64,000 nt of DNA. Source: Membranipora membranacea. Lineage: Eukaryota > Bryozoa > Gymnolaemata > Cheilostomatida > Membraniporidae. The notes beneath the pieces were generated by a model. It was not told the origin of the DNA. It searched no databases and worked only from the letters and a program-made list of their open reading frames with translations. Positions within the stretch are counted from its first letter, which is position 1. The number at the start of each line of letters is the position of its first letter. The translations under genes and the position numbers were made by a program. The stretch spans positions 8,191,001 to 8,255,000 of the forward strand of contig OU612066.1 of the NCBI GenBank assembly GCA_914767715.1, given 5' to 3'. This document shows positions 61,888-64,000 of this stretch, in pieces.

Positions 61888-63908
61888 GGTTGTAGGGGTA
61901 GTAGTTGTTTCAGGAAATTTCAACTGCTCCTTCAGGTTTCATCACCCACTAAAACCACCTGTGATTTGTGACCCGATATTTAGGTGTGAGTGTTGACCAG
62001 CTTCTTTGGTTGAATGGAGTCCAGATAGCTGTATACCCCTTGTATTGCCTGAACTACAAGACACAGGTGTGTAGGTACCCAATTTGCTATGTTTTATGTC
62101 TTGGTCAAGCTACAAATATTGATTATTCCTGAAATGTTTATTTATGTAGCTCACAGCTCTTCTCAGTTTTCCCAGGGCACCTTATGCCACTTGCCTTGTC
62201 AGTTAGGTTTGTTATTGTTTTGCTGTGACGTTTCATAATCTCTAAACTGCTTAATCTCCAATAAAACTATTTAGTTGTATATGAGAGTAGACAACTCCTT
62301 GGACAGTTATAATAAGCAAAATATGTCAATTTCAAAGCAGGGCAGGAGATATACTTGATGTGTTTGTAAGTTCATTGGATTGAATGAGTTGTTCGGGCTG
62401 GATTGAACTAAGTTTAAGTGCTCAAACTCTGCTCTACTCTAACCAAGGAGTGTGATGCATCAAAATCCCTGGCCAAATCATACATTTTTGTTGTTGGTCA
62501 CCTGTGTAGGTGCTCAAACTCAGGTTCAGCTGTCAGTAGATCATTTGATATCATGCATCTAATAATGTTGCTACACTATTTTAAGAGTCACTCATTTTTG
62601 CCCAAGCTGAAAAATTTATTCACATTAAATAATACTTGCATAAACTTAGTGCCTAAATAATTTGCCGATCAATAATATACGGAATCTTTGAGATTGAAAA
62701 CTTCGGAGATAGAACTTGGAAAAAATATGAATAGATGATCTTACACATCCATACCAAAAAGATGTTTTTGATACCACACAAAAATAATCATAAAAAATTT
62801 AGATACAGTTTGAGCATAATGGTGGAGGTGAACAGCTTTGAAAGAAAATGATCGTTGAAACTTGCAAGACTGTATAAATGTGAGCAAAATTTAGATACAG
62901 CAATGCAGTCGTCAATAGGCTGCAAATAATACAAACAGGAAACTTATTGAGTATGCAAAACGCAAAGACTAAAAAAATAAACAAAACACTCTAAGATACT
63001 TGTATGAAAAACAATGCACAACAATTTATATGTATTGATAAATGTAATTTTCACTTTGAGCAAACATAAGGTTTAGAATTTAGATGATTTCATATCTGCC
63101 TAACCTAGCCTTCAATTCAGTCCATTTAAATTTCAAGAGCTTGTATTGGGGAGTTGCCTAATTCGACCGTTTCTTCTGTATGTTACGGAAGTTTGACAAA
63201 GCCTGGATATTTGACAGGTCCGTGTCTAGTCGTTTTGGATGGTAAGCTGTTCAGGATTGAGGGAACAGCACAGCAAAAGTCACGTAAAGAGGAGGCTGAA
63301 GATCTCGCAGAGATAAAACCTGAAATATCCAAGCACATTTTAACATGTTGTGTATCACTAGTCCCGTTGACACTGCTTACATTGTAAAAGTCTTTTGGTC
63401 ATCATGCGAAAAAAAATTGATATCAGTTCCTAAGTATGGATATATGGTATATAATTAATTAAACCTATATCAAAGGCCTTGCATCAGATATAGTGTAGGT
63501 CACATAAATCGGACACAAGAAGACCAAGGATCTTTGACCAGGTTAGCAGGAGTCTTTTTCTATAGATCAGACATGAATCATTCTGTTCTTCATCTGTATT
63601 GGTGAAAGCTTCAAAGCTGTGACTGTGACTGTTTTGTAGGCAAAAGGACAAGCCTGTCCATTGCTTTGCTGTTTGATCAATTGCAGCTATAATGTGAGTG
63701 GCCCCAATTGATAGAGTTGCAATATTGAAAGTAAATTTGCCTGATTCTTGGCCATAAATTGTCTGAATTGTGGCTCAATATTCTAATTAGGTTGTTTTCC
63801 TGTTTGCTCAAAGGGGACTCTGTTGAAGTGTTTAAATTATCAGGTCTCATATGAACCGACATACACACCATTTGTACTTATGCTTTAGAAAAAAAATTCT
63901 ACACTCAC
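61888..63908. other. Right intergenic region, no gene recognised
   Basis: Open frames such as 62418-62660 and 63154-63387 (non-ATG start) are short and lack recognisable domains. Two CAAGGAGT-type words (62294 and 62444) are present. No structured repeat or exon was convincing. Confidence 0.45.
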
Positions 63909-64000
63909 CTTGCTTCTAGTCAGCTTTCCGTTTAAACCGAATCGTTGAGTCTCGATCCCTGTGGTGTGTTTCTGTTGTATACCCTTAGAGTAAGTCTGTA
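63909..64000 (-). CDS. Exon of an unidentified gene cut by the window edge
   Basis: The minus strand is open in one frame to the window edge, reading QTYSKGIQQKHTTGIETQRF then GLNGKLTRSK. It is followed by a consensus donor GTGAGTGT. The other two frames have stops. I do not recognise the protein. Confidence 0.45.

Noticed and set aside
63154-63387. 77-codon plus-strand frame near the right end
   Set aside because: It starts with TTG, has no splice context and no recognisable domain.

Overview
The window is nuclear DNA from an AT-rich invertebrate animal genome. It has multi-exon genes with GT-AG introns of a few hundred bases to several kb, LINE retrotransposons and DNA-transposon remnants. 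The proteins are typically metazoan (Rab26/37, RPS20, gamma-glutamyltransferase, SLC49A3, eIF3i, BNIP3). A marine invertebrate, perhaps a deuterostome, fits, but I cannot name the species.

Layout. 1-3.5 kb: no gene seen. 3.5-6.6 kb: 3' part of a Rab26/Rab37-like GTPase gene (+). 9.2-9.9 kb: an intronless 208-aa gene of unknown function (+). 10-12 kb: an inverted-repeat element and a LINE 3' end. 12.3-12.6 kb: a possible small ORF (-). 13.1-13.9 kb: ribosomal protein S20 (+), preceded by three hairpins. 14.8-26.8 kb: a complete 16-exon membrane-anchored gamma-glutamyltransferase gene (-), with a perfect 224-bp palindrome just upstream of its start codon. 28.2-31.6 kb: two adjacent but independent 5'-truncated LINE insertions. 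32.5-42.3 kb: SLC49A3/MFSD7-type major facilitator gene, copy A (+, 11 coding exons). Its intron 7 holds a 2.9-kb P-type transposon with a hAT MITE nested inside. 42.8-53.6 kb: a tandem duplicate of the preceding ~21-kb block, carrying three GGT exons and a second intact SLC49A3 gene (copy B). 54.6-58.4 kb: EIF3I (+). 59.1-61.9 kb: BNIP3-family mitophagy receptor (-). 63.9-64.0 kb: an exon-like segment of an unidentified gene (-).

The genes are ordinary housekeeping and membrane genes, not a pathway cluster. The unusual content is structural. There is a tandem duplication with readable breakpoints (unit about 21917-42803). Comparing its two copies dates several later insertions as copy-specific. 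There is also an exceptional density of short perfect inverted repeats: a 110-bp-arm palindrome, a copy-B-only templated inverted duplication, a dispersed set sharing a CAAGGAGT/ACTCCTTG motif, and minute elements with P-type 8-bp target duplications. The strongest candidates for something undescribed are the CAAGGAGTWA micro-foldbacks and the miniature P-type elements of 18-57 bp.
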